DNA of 64,000 bases from Pseudomonas sp. GM48. Lineage in GTDB: Bacteria; Pseudomonadota; Gammaproteobacteria; Pseudomonadales; Pseudomonadaceae. A model generated the notes under the pieces. It did not search any database and was not told the origin of the DNA. It saw only the letters and a program-made list of their open reading frames with translations. A program made the position numbers and the translations under genes. This document shows, piece by piece, positions 9,564-17,898 of this stretch (the stretch's first letter is position 1; each line of letters starts with the position of its first letter). The stretch lies in NCBI RefSeq assembly GCF_000282335.1, contig NZ_AKJM01000125.1, forward strand, positions 1 through 64,000, in the 5' to 3' direction.

Positions 9564-9608
9564 GGCATATTCCTGGGTCGACGCCATGTACCAGAAGTCG
9601 TATGGCGC

Positions 9609-10421
9609 TCACTGGTGTGCCTGATAGACAGGGTCATGCGCCTGAAGTTGCTTCAACCTCGTCAGCGGGTCCTGGCGATAGAACAGCTTCAACTGCCGGT
9701 ACACCTGTGGATAAGCCTCGTGCAGCAAATCCGGGGCGCTGAAGAAGTATTCGCTGGTGACGGCGAAGAATTCGCCGGGGTTTTCCGCGGCGTACGGGTC
9801 GATGGCGGTTTCGGCATCGGGATTGCGGTCCAGTTGCCGGTTGAGGTCTTTGTAGGCCGCTTGCATGACGCTGGCCCATTCGCTGACCCGCATGTCCGGG
9901 TGCAGCGGCGGCAGGCCGTTGGCGTCACCGTTGAGCATGTCGAGTTTATGTGCCAGTTCGTGGATCACCAGGTTGTAGCCCTCCCAGCCACCGCTGGCCA
10001 TTACGCCGGGCCAGGCGAGAATGATCGGGCCTCGCTGCCAGGCCTCACCGCTGTGTTCACCGTCCCATTCGTGCTCGACGCCGCTGGCATCGCGATGGCG
10101 TTGGGGGCTGAGGAAGTCGTCGGGGTAGAGAATGATTTCGTGGAAGCCCTGATACCAGTTCAGGTCACCGAGGTGCAGCAGCGGTAGTTGCGCCTGGGCG
10201 GCGAGCAACAGGCGTTGCTCCTGATGCAGTTCGACACCGGGCAGGGCAGTCAGGTGCTTGTCTTCGAGGAACAGTACGCAGGCTTCACGCAACCATTGGT
10301 CTTCGGCGGCGCTGATGCCATCGAGAAAACTCAGGTGATGGCGCACCCGTTGCCACATGTCATCGGCAATCGGGTGCCTGGCCAGGATGCGCCGGCGACG
10401 CCAGGCGCTCAGGGACCACAT
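9609..10421 (-). CDS. mtfA: MtfA-type zinc metallopeptidase
   Basis: 270 aa. The zinc-binding HELAH motif is seen in YNLVIHELAHKLD (His154, His158), with further family blocks HEWDGEHSGEAWQRGPIILAW and AINPYAAENPGEFFAV-like sequence (here AIDPYAAENPGEFFAV). In E. coli MtfA is a cytosolic peptidase that binds the repressor Mlc and affects the glucose phosphotransferase system; pseudomonads use the system differently, so the physiological target here is open. It ends 4 nt before nothing coding: ppa's promoter lies directly downstream. The DedA gene ends 4 nt upstream of its start, so the two are probably co-transcribed. Confidence 0.92.
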   Translation of the reverse strand: MWSLSAWRRRRILARHPIADDMWQRVRHHLSFLDGISAAEDQWLREACVLFLEDKHLTALPGVELHQEQRLLLAAQAQLPLLHLGDLNWYQGFHEIILYPDDFLSPQRHRDASGVEHEWDGEHSGEAWQRGPIILAWPGVMASGGWEGYNLVIHELAHKLDMLNGDANGLPPLHPDMRVSEWASVMQAAYKDLNRQLDRNPDAETAIDPYAAENPGEFFAVTSEYFFSAPDLLHEAYPQVYRQLKLFYRQDPLTRLKQLQAHDPVYQAHQ

Positions 10422-10425
10422 CGTG

Positions 10426-11082
10426 TCAGCGCGATTCGGCTTTGGAGCTCGAACCCGCCAGGCGGTTACGTACGATGCTTATGATCATCGGCAGCAGCGA
10501 CAACAGGATGATGCCGACTACCAGTAGTGACAGGTTCTTCTTGATGAACGGCACGTTGCCGAAGAAAAAGCCGAGCGTCACCAGACCGCCGACCCACAGG
10601 ACAGTGCCGAAGACACTGAAGGCAAAGAAACGCGGATACGGCATTTTCCCCACACCGGCGACGAATGGTGCAAAGGTGCGGATGATTGGCAGGAAGCGCG
10701 CCAGGGTCACGGTTTTGCCGCCATGTTTGTCGTAGAAATCGTGGGTTTGTTGCAGGTAGTCACGACGGAAGATCTTCGAGTTCGGATTGCTGAACAGTTT
10801 TTCACCCGCCGTTCGTCCAATGATGTAGTTGGTGCTATCACCCAGAATCGCCGCCAGCATCAGCAGACCACCGAGCAGTACCGGGTCCATGCCGCCACCG
10901 GCCGCCACGGCACCGGCGATGAACAGCAGCGAGTCGCCCGGCAGGAAGGGCGTAACCACCAGGCCGGTTTCACAGAAGATCACCATAAACAGAATGGCGT
11001 AGATCCATGCCCCGTAGTTGGTTACAAGCATGTCGAGGTAGACGTCGAGATGCAGGACAATGTCAATTGGGTTGAAATCCAT
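10426..11082 (-). CDS. DedA family membrane protein
   Basis: 218 aa from ATG 11082, which has AGGTG at a proper distance; a GTG three codons earlier is possible. Hydrophobic segments and the DedA/SNARE-associated signature are present: FCETGLVVTPFLPGDSLLF, LGDSTNYIIGR and ARFLPIIRTFAPFVAG. DedA proteins sit in the inner membrane and are needed for envelope integrity and proton-dependent homeostasis; some flip undecaprenyl phosphate or other lipids. The substrate of this one cannot be read from sequence. It is followed by mtfA after 4 nt. Confidence 0.93.
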   Translation of the reverse strand: MDFNPIDIVLHLDVYLDMLVTNYGAWIYAILFMVIFCETGLVVTPFLPGDSLLFIAGAVAAGGGMDPVLLGGLLMLAAILGDSTNYIIGRTAGEKLFSNPNSKIFRRDYLQQTHDFYDKHGGKTVTLARFLPIIRTFAPFVAGVGKMPYPRFFAFSVFGTVLWVGGLVTLGFFFGNVPFIKKNLSLLVVGIILLSLLPMIISIVRNRLAGSSSKAESR

Positions 11083-11264
11083 GGAAAGCACCTGTGGTAA
11101 TGGCCCGACTCAGCAGGCCTGTGCGGATGACTTCGAGTAAGACTACAGATAAGGGTAGTTTTTCTTACAAGCCGGGAAGATCGGGATTATACGAGGTGAG
11201 AGGTGAAAATCGCGTCGAGATTGTAGCGAGGGATGTCGTGGCTGACCGGTGGCTTGATACCGAG

Positions 11265-11296
11265 CCTGTGGGAGTGAGCCTGCTCGCTCCCACAGG
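11265..11296. repeat. Single REP-like hairpin (family A, lone unit)
   Basis: CCTGTGGGAGTGAGC, CT loop region, then GCTCGCTCCCACAGG: a 15-bp stem with one G.U-type mismatch. It resembles half of the family A doublets but stands alone, 10 bp downstream of the GNAT gene, where it could also stabilise or end the transcript. The rest of 11083-11306 shows no gene. Confidence 0.7.
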
Positions 11297-11306
11297 CTCA
11301 TATGCT

Positions 11307-11768
11307 TCAGAGTTCGTCGCTGATCGGCAGCACGTAGTTCTTGAATTCGGTGTCTTCCTTGAATCCGATGGACTCGTAGGTTTTCTGCGCGACTTCATTG
11401 TTGCTGCTGGTGGAAACACGCATGCGCACGGCATTGGTTTCCTTGGCCATTTTTTTTGCGGTGCGGATCAGGTTATCGGCCACCAACTGACGGCGGGCGT
11501 CTTCGGCGACATAGATGTCGTTGAGGATCCACACGCGTTTGAGTGAAAGCGATGAAAAGCTTGGGTACAACTGGCAGAAGCCCATCAGTTTGTTGCTGTC
11601 GTCATCGGATAGCGCCAGGTAGATCACCGATTCCTTGCGACGCAGACGTTTCTCGAGGAACGCCCGGGACGAGTCCGGATACGGCAGGGAACCATAAAAC
11701 TCGCGATATTTGACGAACAACGGGGTCAGCAGGTCCAGGTGTTCGAGGGTCGCTTGAATAATCCGCAT
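11307..11768 (-). CDS. GNAT family N-acetyltransferase
   Basis: 153 aa from ATG 11768 (MRIIQATLEHLDLLTPLF). GNAT features: GFCQLYPSFSSLSLKRVWILNDIYV (beta4) followed by EDARRQLVADNLIRTA, the acetyl-CoA pyrophosphate-binding loop in degenerate form, and TSSNNEVAQKTYESIGF (alpha4/beta6), ending FKNYVLPI. Substrate unknown. It lies downstream of eutC in the same direction (115 nt gap); the gene has a counterpart at this place in other pseudomonads (from memory, near PA4026). Confidence 0.88.
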   Translation of the reverse strand: MRIIQATLEHLDLLTPLFVKYREFYGSLPYPDSSRAFLEKRLRRKESVIYLALSDDDSNKLMGFCQLYPSFSSLSLKRVWILNDIYVAEDARRQLVADNLIRTAKKMAKETNAVRMRVSTSSNNEVAQKTYESIGFKEDTEFKNYVLPISDEL

Positions 11769-11882
11769 GGTAGGTCTCGTCTTCAAGTGGCTGTCTTACG
11801 TCTCTGACGGCGATGGGAAACCCTTGGCGGCCGCGCCACGATCCTGCCTGAAACTGGTACGAATGTGCAATGCGCAAGCGGT

Positions 11883-12716
11883 TCAGGCATTCGGCGGGCC
11901 GAGCAGGAAATTACCTTTCATGTCGGTTCCCGCGTCCGACTCCAGTGTCTGAACCTGTGCTTCGTCCTTCAGATTGACCCCTGACAACTGCCGCCGGCAG
12001 GCTTCGCGCATTAAATACAGCAAACGGTGTGCCGCCATGCCGTAGCTCAGCCCTTCGAGCCGGACATTGGAGATGCAATTGCGCCACGCATCCGTCAGGC
12101 CGACCTTTGGATTGTAGGTGAAATATAAACCCAGGCTGTCCGGGGAGCTCAGGCCAGGGCGTTCGCCGATGAGGATCACGGTCATTTTTGCGCCTAGCAA
12201 CTCACCGATCTCATCGGCGACCGCCACCCGGCCCTGTTCCACGAGTATGACGGGCGCGATGGTCCAGTCGTCTGCCATTTGCTCTTCGAAGCGCGCCAGA
12301 AACGGCAGGGTGTGGCGATGGACGGCCAGAGCCGACAGGCCGTCGGCGACCACAATCACCAGATCCACGCCACCCGGATGGGTCGCCGCGTAATCACGCA
12401 GGGTCTGCGCCGATGCATCACTGAGTTTTCGCCCCAGGTCGGGGCGTTGCAGGTACATGTTGCGATCCGTCGCCGCGCTGTGCAGCAACAGGCTTTCGCG
12501 TCCGCGTTCGGCCAATTGCGAGTTGAGTGCTGCATGATCGAACGGCAGATGCACTGCATCCCGCGCCTGAGCGTGGGCGTACTGGAAGTCCAGTTGTGCG
12601 CGGGTGGGAATACTGGTGCCGGTTCGGCCCAGGGCAATCCGCGCTGGGGTCAGACGCCGCAGTTCCAGCCATGGGTTGTGGGGATCGAAGGGTAGTTTAT
12701 CCATGTCATTGCTCAT
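11883..12716 (-). CDS. eutC: Ethanolamine ammonia-lyase small subunit
   Basis: 277 aa from ATG 12716, overlapping the eutB stop in an ATGA arrangement, so the two subunits are translationally coupled. EutB-EutC form the adenosylcobalamin-dependent lyase that converts ethanolamine to acetaldehyde and ammonia. Family blocks: [63 protein letters not shown] and [17 protein letters not shown]. There is no microcompartment gene set nearby, as expected for the pseudomonad 'short' eut pathway, in which acetaldehyde is oxidised by ExaC. Confidence 0.97.
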   Translation of the reverse strand: MSNDMDKLPFDPHNPWLELRRLTPARIALGRTGTSIPTRAQLDFQYAHAQARDAVHLPFDHAALNSQLAERGRESLLLHSAATDRNMYLQRPDLGRKLSDASAQTLRDYAATHPGGVDLVIVVADGLSALAVHRHTLPFLARFEEQMADDWTIAPVILVEQGRVAVADEIGELLGAKMTVILIGERPGLSSPDSLGLYFTYNPKVGLTDAWRNCISNVRLEGLSYGMAAHRLLYLMREACRRQLSGVNLKDEAQVQTLESDAGTDMKGNFLLGPPNA

Positions 12717-14107
12717 CCCAATTGCGCCAAGGCCTGCCGAAAGGCCGGCGGCAGGCTGTCGCCGAAGAGAATCCGGCCGTCCGCTTGAGTGAATATGCCC
12801 ATTTTCGCCAGCCATTGTTCGAACTCCGGTGCAGGCTTCAGGCCCAGGGTCTGGCGGGCATAGAGCGCGTCGTGGAACGAAGTGGTCTGGTAGTTGAGCA
12901 TGATGTCGTCGGAGCCCGGGATACCCATGATGAAGTTGATCCCCGCCACACCCAGCAAGGTCAGCAGGGTGTCCATGTCGTCCTGGTCGGCTTCGGCGTG
13001 GTTGGTGTAGCAGATGTCGCAGCCCATGGGCACGCCCAAAAGCTTGCCGCAGAAGTGGTCTTCGAGGCCGGCGCGGATGATCTGTTTGCCGTTGTACAGG
13101 TATTCCGGGCCGATGAAGCCGACGACGGTGTTGACCAGAAACGGTTTGAAATGTCGCGCCACGGCGTAGGCGCGGGTTTCGCAGGTTTGTTGATCGACGC
13201 CGTGATGGGCGTTGGCCGACAGCGCGCTGCCCTGGCCGGTTTCGAAATACATCAGATTTTGCCCGAGTGTGCCGCGATTAAGGCTCAATCCTGCGTCGTA
13301 ACCTTCCTGCAATAGGTTGAGGTTGATGCCGAAACTGGCGTTGGCCGCCTCGGTGCCGGCAATCGACTGGAACACCAAATCCAGCGGCACGCCGCGATTG
13401 ACTGCTTCAATCGAGGTGGTGACGTGGGTCAGTACGCACGCCTGGGTTGGAATCTCATAGCGTTGGATGATCGCATCGAGCATTTCCAGCATGGCGCAGA
13501 TCGAGGCGATGCTGTCGGTGGCCGGGTTGATGCCGATCATGGCATCGCCGTTGCCGTGCAGCAGGCCGTCGAGAATGCTCGCGGCAATGCCGGCCGGCTC
13601 GTCGGTGGGGTGGTTGGGTTGCAGGCGCGTGGACAGGCGACCGCGCAGCCCCAGGGTGCCGCGAAACTTCGTGATCACGCGGATTTTCTGCGCCACCAGT
13701 ACCAGATCCTGCACGCGCATGATCTTCGACACGGCGGCGACCATTTCCGGAGTCAGGCCGGGAGCCAGCGCGCGCAGGCTGTGTTCGTCGGCCGCGTCAC
13801 TGAGCAGCCAGTCGCGAAAGCCGCCAACGGTGAGGTGGCTGACCACGGCGAAGGCCTGTTTGTCATGGGTGTCGATGATCAGTCGGGTGACTTCATCGGA
13901 TTCATAGGGAATCAACACTTCCTGCAGGAAGTGGGTGAGCGGGATGTCGGCCAGGGTCATTTGAGCGGCCACGCGCTCGCCATCATTAAGGGCCGCAACG
14001 CCGGCCAGAAAATCCCCGGAGCGCGCCGGGCTGGCCTTGGCCATCACTTCCTTGAGGCTGTCGAAGCGGTAGGTCCGGGCGCCGACGGTATGGGCGAATG
14101 CGGCCAT
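12713..14107 (-). CDS. eutB: Ethanolamine ammonia-lyase large subunit
   Basis: 464 aa from ATG 14107, preceded by GGAGGACACC; upstream in-frame sequence belongs to a REP pair. The catalytic TIM-barrel subunit binding ethanolamine and cobalamin. Typical segments: [72 protein letters not shown] and [20 protein letters not shown]. Coupled to eutC downstream and separated from the permease gene upstream by a REP doublet. Confidence 0.98.
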   Translation of the reverse strand: MAAFAHTVGARTYRFDSLKEVMAKASPARSGDFLAGVAALNDGERVAAQMTLADIPLTHFLQEVLIPYESDEVTRLIIDTHDKQAFAVVSHLTVGGFRDWLLSDAADEHSLRALAPGLTPEMVAAVSKIMRVQDLVLVAQKIRVITKFRGTLGLRGRLSTRLQPNHPTDEPAGIAASILDGLLHGNGDAMIGINPATDSIASICAMLEMLDAIIQRYEIPTQACVLTHVTTSIEAVNRGVPLDLVFQSIAGTEAANASFGINLNLLQEGYDAGLSLNRGTLGQNLMYFETGQGSALSANAHHGVDQQTCETRAYAVARHFKPFLVNTVVGFIGPEYLYNGKQIIRAGLEDHFCGKLLGVPMGCDICYTNHAEADQDDMDTLLTLLGVAGINFIMGIPGSDDIMLNYQTTSFHDALYARQTLGLKPAPEFEQWLAKMGIFTQADGRILFGDSLPPAFRQALAQLG

Positions 14108-14148
14108 GGGGCGGTGTCCTCCAAAAAATACTGCAATCTGCTTTTCCT

Positions 14149-14236
14149 GTGGGAGCGGGCTTGCTCGCGAATACGGTGCTTCATTCAAAATAAATGTCGA
14201 CTGATACGACGCCTTCGCGAGCAAGCCCGCTCCCAC
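14149..14236. repeat. REP doublet, family A, forward-reverse
   Basis: GTGGGAGCGGGCTTGCTCGCGAA at the left end and its reverse complement at the right end, with a spacer of about 42 bp ending in CTGATACGACGCC. Lies inside the eat operon, between the permease gene and eutB. Confidence 0.92.
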
Positions 14237-14298
14237 ATGGGAACTGTGTGCACTTCAATAATGCAGGCGCCGGGCTGCAGGCCCGGCGCCGGTGCATT

Positions 14299-15672
14299 TC
14301 ATATACCTTCGAGCATAGCGTCTGCGGGTGCTTCGGAGCGTTGCCGGGCGGTCAATTGGAAGTACAGGTAACCGGCGGCCATGAAACCGAGGAAGATCAA
14401 GCCGATCAAGGTGTTGAACCACGCCATTGCCACCAGGCACACCACCGCCAGAAACAGCGCGATCCCCGGCACGATCGGATAACCCGGGGCGCGGAAGGTG
14501 CGTTCCAGGTTCGGCTCGGTTTTACGCAGCTTGAACAGGCTCAGCATACTGATGATGTACATCACGATGGCGCCGAATACCGACATGGTGATCATTGCCG
14601 CCGTCAGGGTCATGCCTTGCAGGTTCACCAGGCCATCGCTGTAGATCGCCGCAATGCCGATCACACCGCCGGCCAGAATGGCCCGGTGCGGAGTCTGGAA
14701 GCGCGAGAGTTTGGCCAGGCCCTTGGGCAGGTAACCGGCGCGAGCCAGGGCGAAGAACTGCCGGGAATAGCCAAGAATGATCCCGTGGAAACTCGCCACC
14801 AGGCCGAACAGGCCGATCCATACCAGCATGTGCATCCAGGTCGAATTGTTGCCGACCACGGCTTTCATCGCCTGGGGCAGCGGATCGTTGATGTTCGACA
14901 GTTGACGCCAGTCGCCGACGCCGCCCGCCATCACCATCACGCCGATGGCCAGGAACACCAGGGTCAGAATGCCGCTGACGTAGGCCTTGGGAATGGTACG
15001 TTTCGGGTCCTTGGCTTCTTCGGCAGCCATCGCTGCGCCTTCGATGGCGAGAAAGAACCAGATCGCGAAGGGAATGGCGGCGAAAATGCCGGGAATCGAG
15101 CCCATCGTAAACTCATTGGCGCCCGACCAGCCATTGAGTACAAAGTTGCTGAAGCTGAAGCCCGGGGCGACCACTCCCATGAACACCAGCAGTTCAGCGA
15201 CGGCCAGCACAGTGACCACCAACTCGAAGGTAGCCGCGATACTGACGCCGAGGATGTTCAAGCCCATGAACACGAAATAGGCGCCAACGGCGGCGATCTT
15301 CGGGTCCAGTTCCGGGTATTGCACGTTGAGGTAGGCGCCGATGGCCATGGCGATGGCCGGTGGTGCAAAGACGAATTCGATCAGAGTGGCGATGCCGGCG
15401 ATCAACCCGCCTTTTTCACCAAAAGCCCGGCGGCTATAGGCAAATGGCCCGCCAGCGTGGGGAATCGCCGTCGTCAATTCGGTGAAGCTGAAGATGAAGC
15501 AGGTGTACATCGTCGCCACCATCAACGCGGTGACGAGAAAACCCAGTGTGCCTGCGGTGCCCCAGCCGTAACTCCAGCCGAAATACTCGCCGGAAATCAC
15601 CAGGCCGACAGCAATCCCCCATAAATGCAGGGTGCCGAGTGTGGGTTTGAGCTGTGTGGAAGAAGTAGTCAT
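14299..15672 (-). CDS. eat: Ethanolamine permease (APC superfamily)
   Basis: 457 aa with about 12 hydrophobic segments, size and pattern of amino acid/polyamine/organocation transporters. The N-terminus LHLWGIAVGLVISGEYFGWS and the segment HAGGPFAYSRRAFGEKGG are typical of the ethanolamine permease subfamily. It imports ethanolamine across the inner membrane for EutBC. Position between exaC and eutB is the same as in the described Pseudomonas eat-eut operon. It is flanked on both sides by REP doublets (273-nt and 191-nt gaps), so expression of the operon's genes may be adjusted post-transcriptionally. Confidence 0.96.
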   Translation of the reverse strand: MTTSSTQLKPTLGTLHLWGIAVGLVISGEYFGWSYGWGTAGTLGFLVTALMVATMYTCFIFSFTELTTAIPHAGGPFAYSRRAFGEKGGLIAGIATLIEFVFAPPAIAMAIGAYLNVQYPELDPKIAAVGAYFVFMGLNILGVSIAATFELVVTVLAVAELLVFMGVVAPGFSFSNFVLNGWSGANEFTMGSIPGIFAAIPFAIWFFLAIEGAAMAAEEAKDPKRTIPKAYVSGILTLVFLAIGVMVMAGGVGDWRQLSNINDPLPQAMKAVVGNNSTWMHMLVWIGLFGLVASFHGIILGYSRQFFALARAGYLPKGLAKLSRFQTPHRAILAGGVIGIAAIYSDGLVNLQGMTLTAAMITMSVFGAIVMYIISMLSLFKLRKTEPNLERTFRAPGYPIVPGIALFLAVVCLVAMAWFNTLIGLIFLGFMAAGYLYFQLTARQRSEAPADAMLEGI

Positions 15673-15804
15673 AAGTCCTCTCTATTTTTTATTGTTCGAT
15701 CTTTTGGACTTTCGGGTACCAGGGTTTGGGTGGAACGCTGAATTACGGGTACGCAAGGCCCGTGCCAGAGCGGCCAGGCTTTGTGTGTTGGGTCATGACG
15801 GACG

Positions 15805-15903
15805 CTTTCGCGAGCAAGCCCGCTCCCACATTGGACTTGTGTCGGTTGCCTGATGTGGGTTTACACAAGTCCCCTGTGGGAGCGGGCTTGCTCGCGAAGG
15901 CGG
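15805..15903. repeat. REP doublet, family A, reverse-forward
   Basis: TTCGCGAGCAAGCCCGCTCCCAC first, then GTGGGAGCGGGCTTGCTCGCGAA, with about 47 bp between them beginning ATTGGAC. Opposite arrangement to the doublet at 14149. Lies between exaC and the permease gene. Confidence 0.92.
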
Positions 15904-15945
15904 TAGAAAGGGCGACACAGAATCACCTATGTCGCCCCCGGTCTT

Positions 15946-17466
15946 TTAGAAGAAGCCCAGCGGATTGATGTCGTAGCTCACCAGCAGGTTTTTGGTCTGC
16001 TGATAGTGGTCGAGCATCATTTTGTGGGTTTCACGGCCGACGCCGGACTTCTTGTACCCGCCGAACGCGGCATGCGCCGGGTACAGGTGGTAGCAGTTGG
16101 TCCACACACGACCGGCCTTGATGGCGCGGCCCATGCGATAGGCGCGGTTGATGTCGCGGGTCCAGAGACCGGCACCCAGGCCGAACTCGGTGTCGTTGGC
16201 GATGGCCAGGGCTTCGGCTTCATCCTTGAAGGTGGTGATGCTCACCACCGGGCCGAAGATTTCTTCCTGGAACACACGCATTTTGTTGGTGCCCTTGAGC
16301 AGGGTCGGCTGGATGTAATACCCGCTCGCCAGGTTGCCCTCGAGTTTTTCCACCTTGCCGCCGGTCAGCAGTTCGGCACCTTCGCCCTTGGCGATTTCCA
16401 GGTACGAAAGGATCTTGTCGAATTGCTGCTCGGATGCCTGGGCGCCGACCATGGTGTCGGTGTCCAGCGGGTCGCCGCGTTTGATTTGCAGGACCTTCTT
16501 CATCACCACTTGCATGAATTCGTCGTAGATCGACTCCTGCACCAGGGCGCGGGAAGGGCAGGTGCAGACTTCGCCCTGGTTGAAGAACGCCAGCACCAGG
16601 CCTTCGGCGGCTTTCTCGATGAAGGTCGGCTCGGCCTGCATGATGTCTTCGAAGAAGATGTTCGGCGACTTGCCACCCAGTTCCACGGTGGACGGAATGA
16701 TGTTTTCCGCCGCGCATTTCATGATGTGCGAGCCGACCGGAGTCGAGCCGGTGAACGCGATCTTGGCAATGCGCTTGCTGGTGGCCAGCGCTTCGCCGGC
16801 TTCTTTGCCGAAGCCTTGCACAATGTTCAGCACGCCCGGTGGCAGCAGGTCGCCGATCAGTTCGACCAGCACGGTGATGCCCAGCGGGGTTTGTTCGGCA
16901 GGCTTGAGCACCACGCAGTTGCCGGCAGCCAGGGCCGGGGCGAGTTTCCACGCGGCCATCAGGATCGGGAAGTTCCACGGGATGATCTGCCCGACCACAC
17001 CCAGCGGTTCGTGGATGTGATAGGCCACGGTGTTGCCGTCGATCTCGGCAGCGCTGCCTTCCTGGGCGCGGATGCAGCCGGCGAAGTAGCGGAAGTGGTC
17101 GGCGGCCAGCGGGATGTCAGCGTTGAGGGTTTCGCGAACGGCTTTGCCGTTGTCCCAGGATTCGGTGATTGCCAGCAGTTCCAGGTTTTGCTCGATGCGG
17201 TCGGCGATTTTCAGCAGCACCAGCGAGCGCGCCTGGGCGGACGTGGCGCCCCAGGCATCGGCGGCCGCGTGGGCAGCGTCCAGGGCCTTGTCGATGTCTT
17301 CGGCCGTGGAGCGGGGGAATTCGGCAATCGGTTGGCCATTCACTGGCGAGGTATTGGTGAAGTACTGACCTTTGACAGGCGCGACGAACTCGCCGCCGAT
17401 GTAGTTACCGTATTTGGCTTTGAACGAAACGATAGCGCCTTCAGTACCGGGGTGAGCGTAACGCAT
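15946..17466 (-). CDS. exaC: NAD+-dependent aldehyde dehydrogenase (acetaldehyde oxidation)
   Basis: 506 aa. Aldehyde dehydrogenase family: [20 protein letters not shown] (NAD-binding region), the catalytic Glu in [14 protein letters not shown] and the nucleophilic Cys in [12 protein letters not shown]. The start [10 protein letters not shown] is the one usual in this subfamily and has AAGGAGA upstream. It oxidises the acetaldehyde made by EutBC to acetate; close relatives also serve ethanol oxidation. First gene of the operon, behind a sigma54 promoter at 17530-17545 and divergent from eatR. Confidence 0.95.
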   Translation of the reverse strand: MRYAHPGTEGAIVSFKAKYGNYIGGEFVAPVKGQYFTNTSPVNGQPIAEFPRSTAEDIDKALDAAHAAADAWGATSAQARSLVLLKIADRIEQNLELLAITESWDNGKAVRETLNADIPLAADHFRYFAGCIRAQEGSAAEIDGNTVAYHIHEPLGVVGQIIPWNFPILMAAWKLAPALAAGNCVVLKPAEQTPLGITVLVELIGDLLPPGVLNIVQGFGKEAGEALATSKRIAKIAFTGSTPVGSHIMKCAAENIIPSTVELGGKSPNIFFEDIMQAEPTFIEKAAEGLVLAFFNQGEVCTCPSRALVQESIYDEFMQVVMKKVLQIKRGDPLDTDTMVGAQASEQQFDKILSYLEIAKGEGAELLTGGKVEKLEGNLASGYYIQPTLLKGTNKMRVFQEEIFGPVVSITTFKDEAEALAIANDTEFGLGAGLWTRDINRAYRMGRAIKAGRVWTNCYHLYPAHAAFGGYKKSGVGRETHKMMLDHYQQTKNLLVSYDINPLGFF

Positions 17467-17529
17467 GGTGGTCTCTCCTTGCTTTTGTGCTTATAGGGAG
17501 TCGCGCATGTGCGCTTGCTTTAAGCGTAG

Positions 17530-17545
17530 AGCAAGGGCCGGGCCA
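17530..17545 (-). promoter_or_regulatory. Sigma54 (-24/-12) promoter of the exaC-eat-eutBC operon
   Basis: On the minus strand TGGCCCGGCCCTTGCT, which fits the TGGCNNG-N4-TTGCW consensus with the required 10 bp between GG and GC. It lies 64 bp before the exaC start codon and fits control by the divergent sigma54 activator. Confidence 0.85.
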
Positions 17546-17584
17546 GTGCCGTGCATGTCAGGCAAATCAAGGCCTTGCATAGTT

Positions 17585-17648
17585 TTTGTCGGACAAACGG
17601 GGTTGGCTTGTGGCGCTTTCGGTACAGCCCTCGTGACACTTTGTACCG
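17585..17648. promoter_or_regulatory. Candidate EatR enhancer sites upstream of the sigma54 promoter
   Basis: Two inverted repeats 40-110 bp upstream of the promoter: TTTGTCGGACAAA (17585-17597, 6-bp arms) and CGGTACA-N15-TGTACCG (17620-17626 and 17642-17648). The position upstream of a -24/-12 promoter is where a Fis-type activator binds. The assignment to EatR is inference. Confidence 0.4.
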
Positions 17649-17739
17649 TTTTTGGCACGGTGTGTGACCGAGCGGTCTTGCCGGCATTGCAATGCGGGTC
17701 AGGCTGGAGGATGCTCGGCATCACATAACGCAATGCACA

Positions 17740-17860
17740 TGTAGCAGCTGACGAAGGCTGCGTTCGAGGGCGAAGCACTCGCCTCGGTTCGGCAATGAAA
17801 TCCGGGACACAGGTTTTACGACCGCTCCGCGCCCGAATGCAGCCTGCGGCAGCTGCTACA
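17740..17860. repeat. Paired inverted repeat, family C, in the eatR leader
   Basis: TGTAGCAGCTGACGAAGGCTG at the left and the reverse complement of TGTAGCAGCTGCCGCAGGCTG at the right. It resembles the TGTAGGAGCTGCCGAAGGCTGC repeats common in Pseudomonas genomes (from memory) and is the only copy in this window. It lies 38 bp before the eatR start codon. The remaining parts of the 17467-17898 gap hold the sigma54 promoter and candidate enhancer sites. Confidence 0.75.
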
Positions 17861-17898
17861 CGGAGGCGAGCCAGATCTTTCTGGGAGAATAATAAGAA

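Noticed and set aside
8884-9564. 226-codon plus-strand frame opposite ppa
   Set aside because: Antisense shadow of the well-supported pyrophosphatase gene.
14149-14236. REP doublets as rho-independent terminators
   Set aside because: No T-tract follows either arm and several lie inside operons, so they are listed as repeats.
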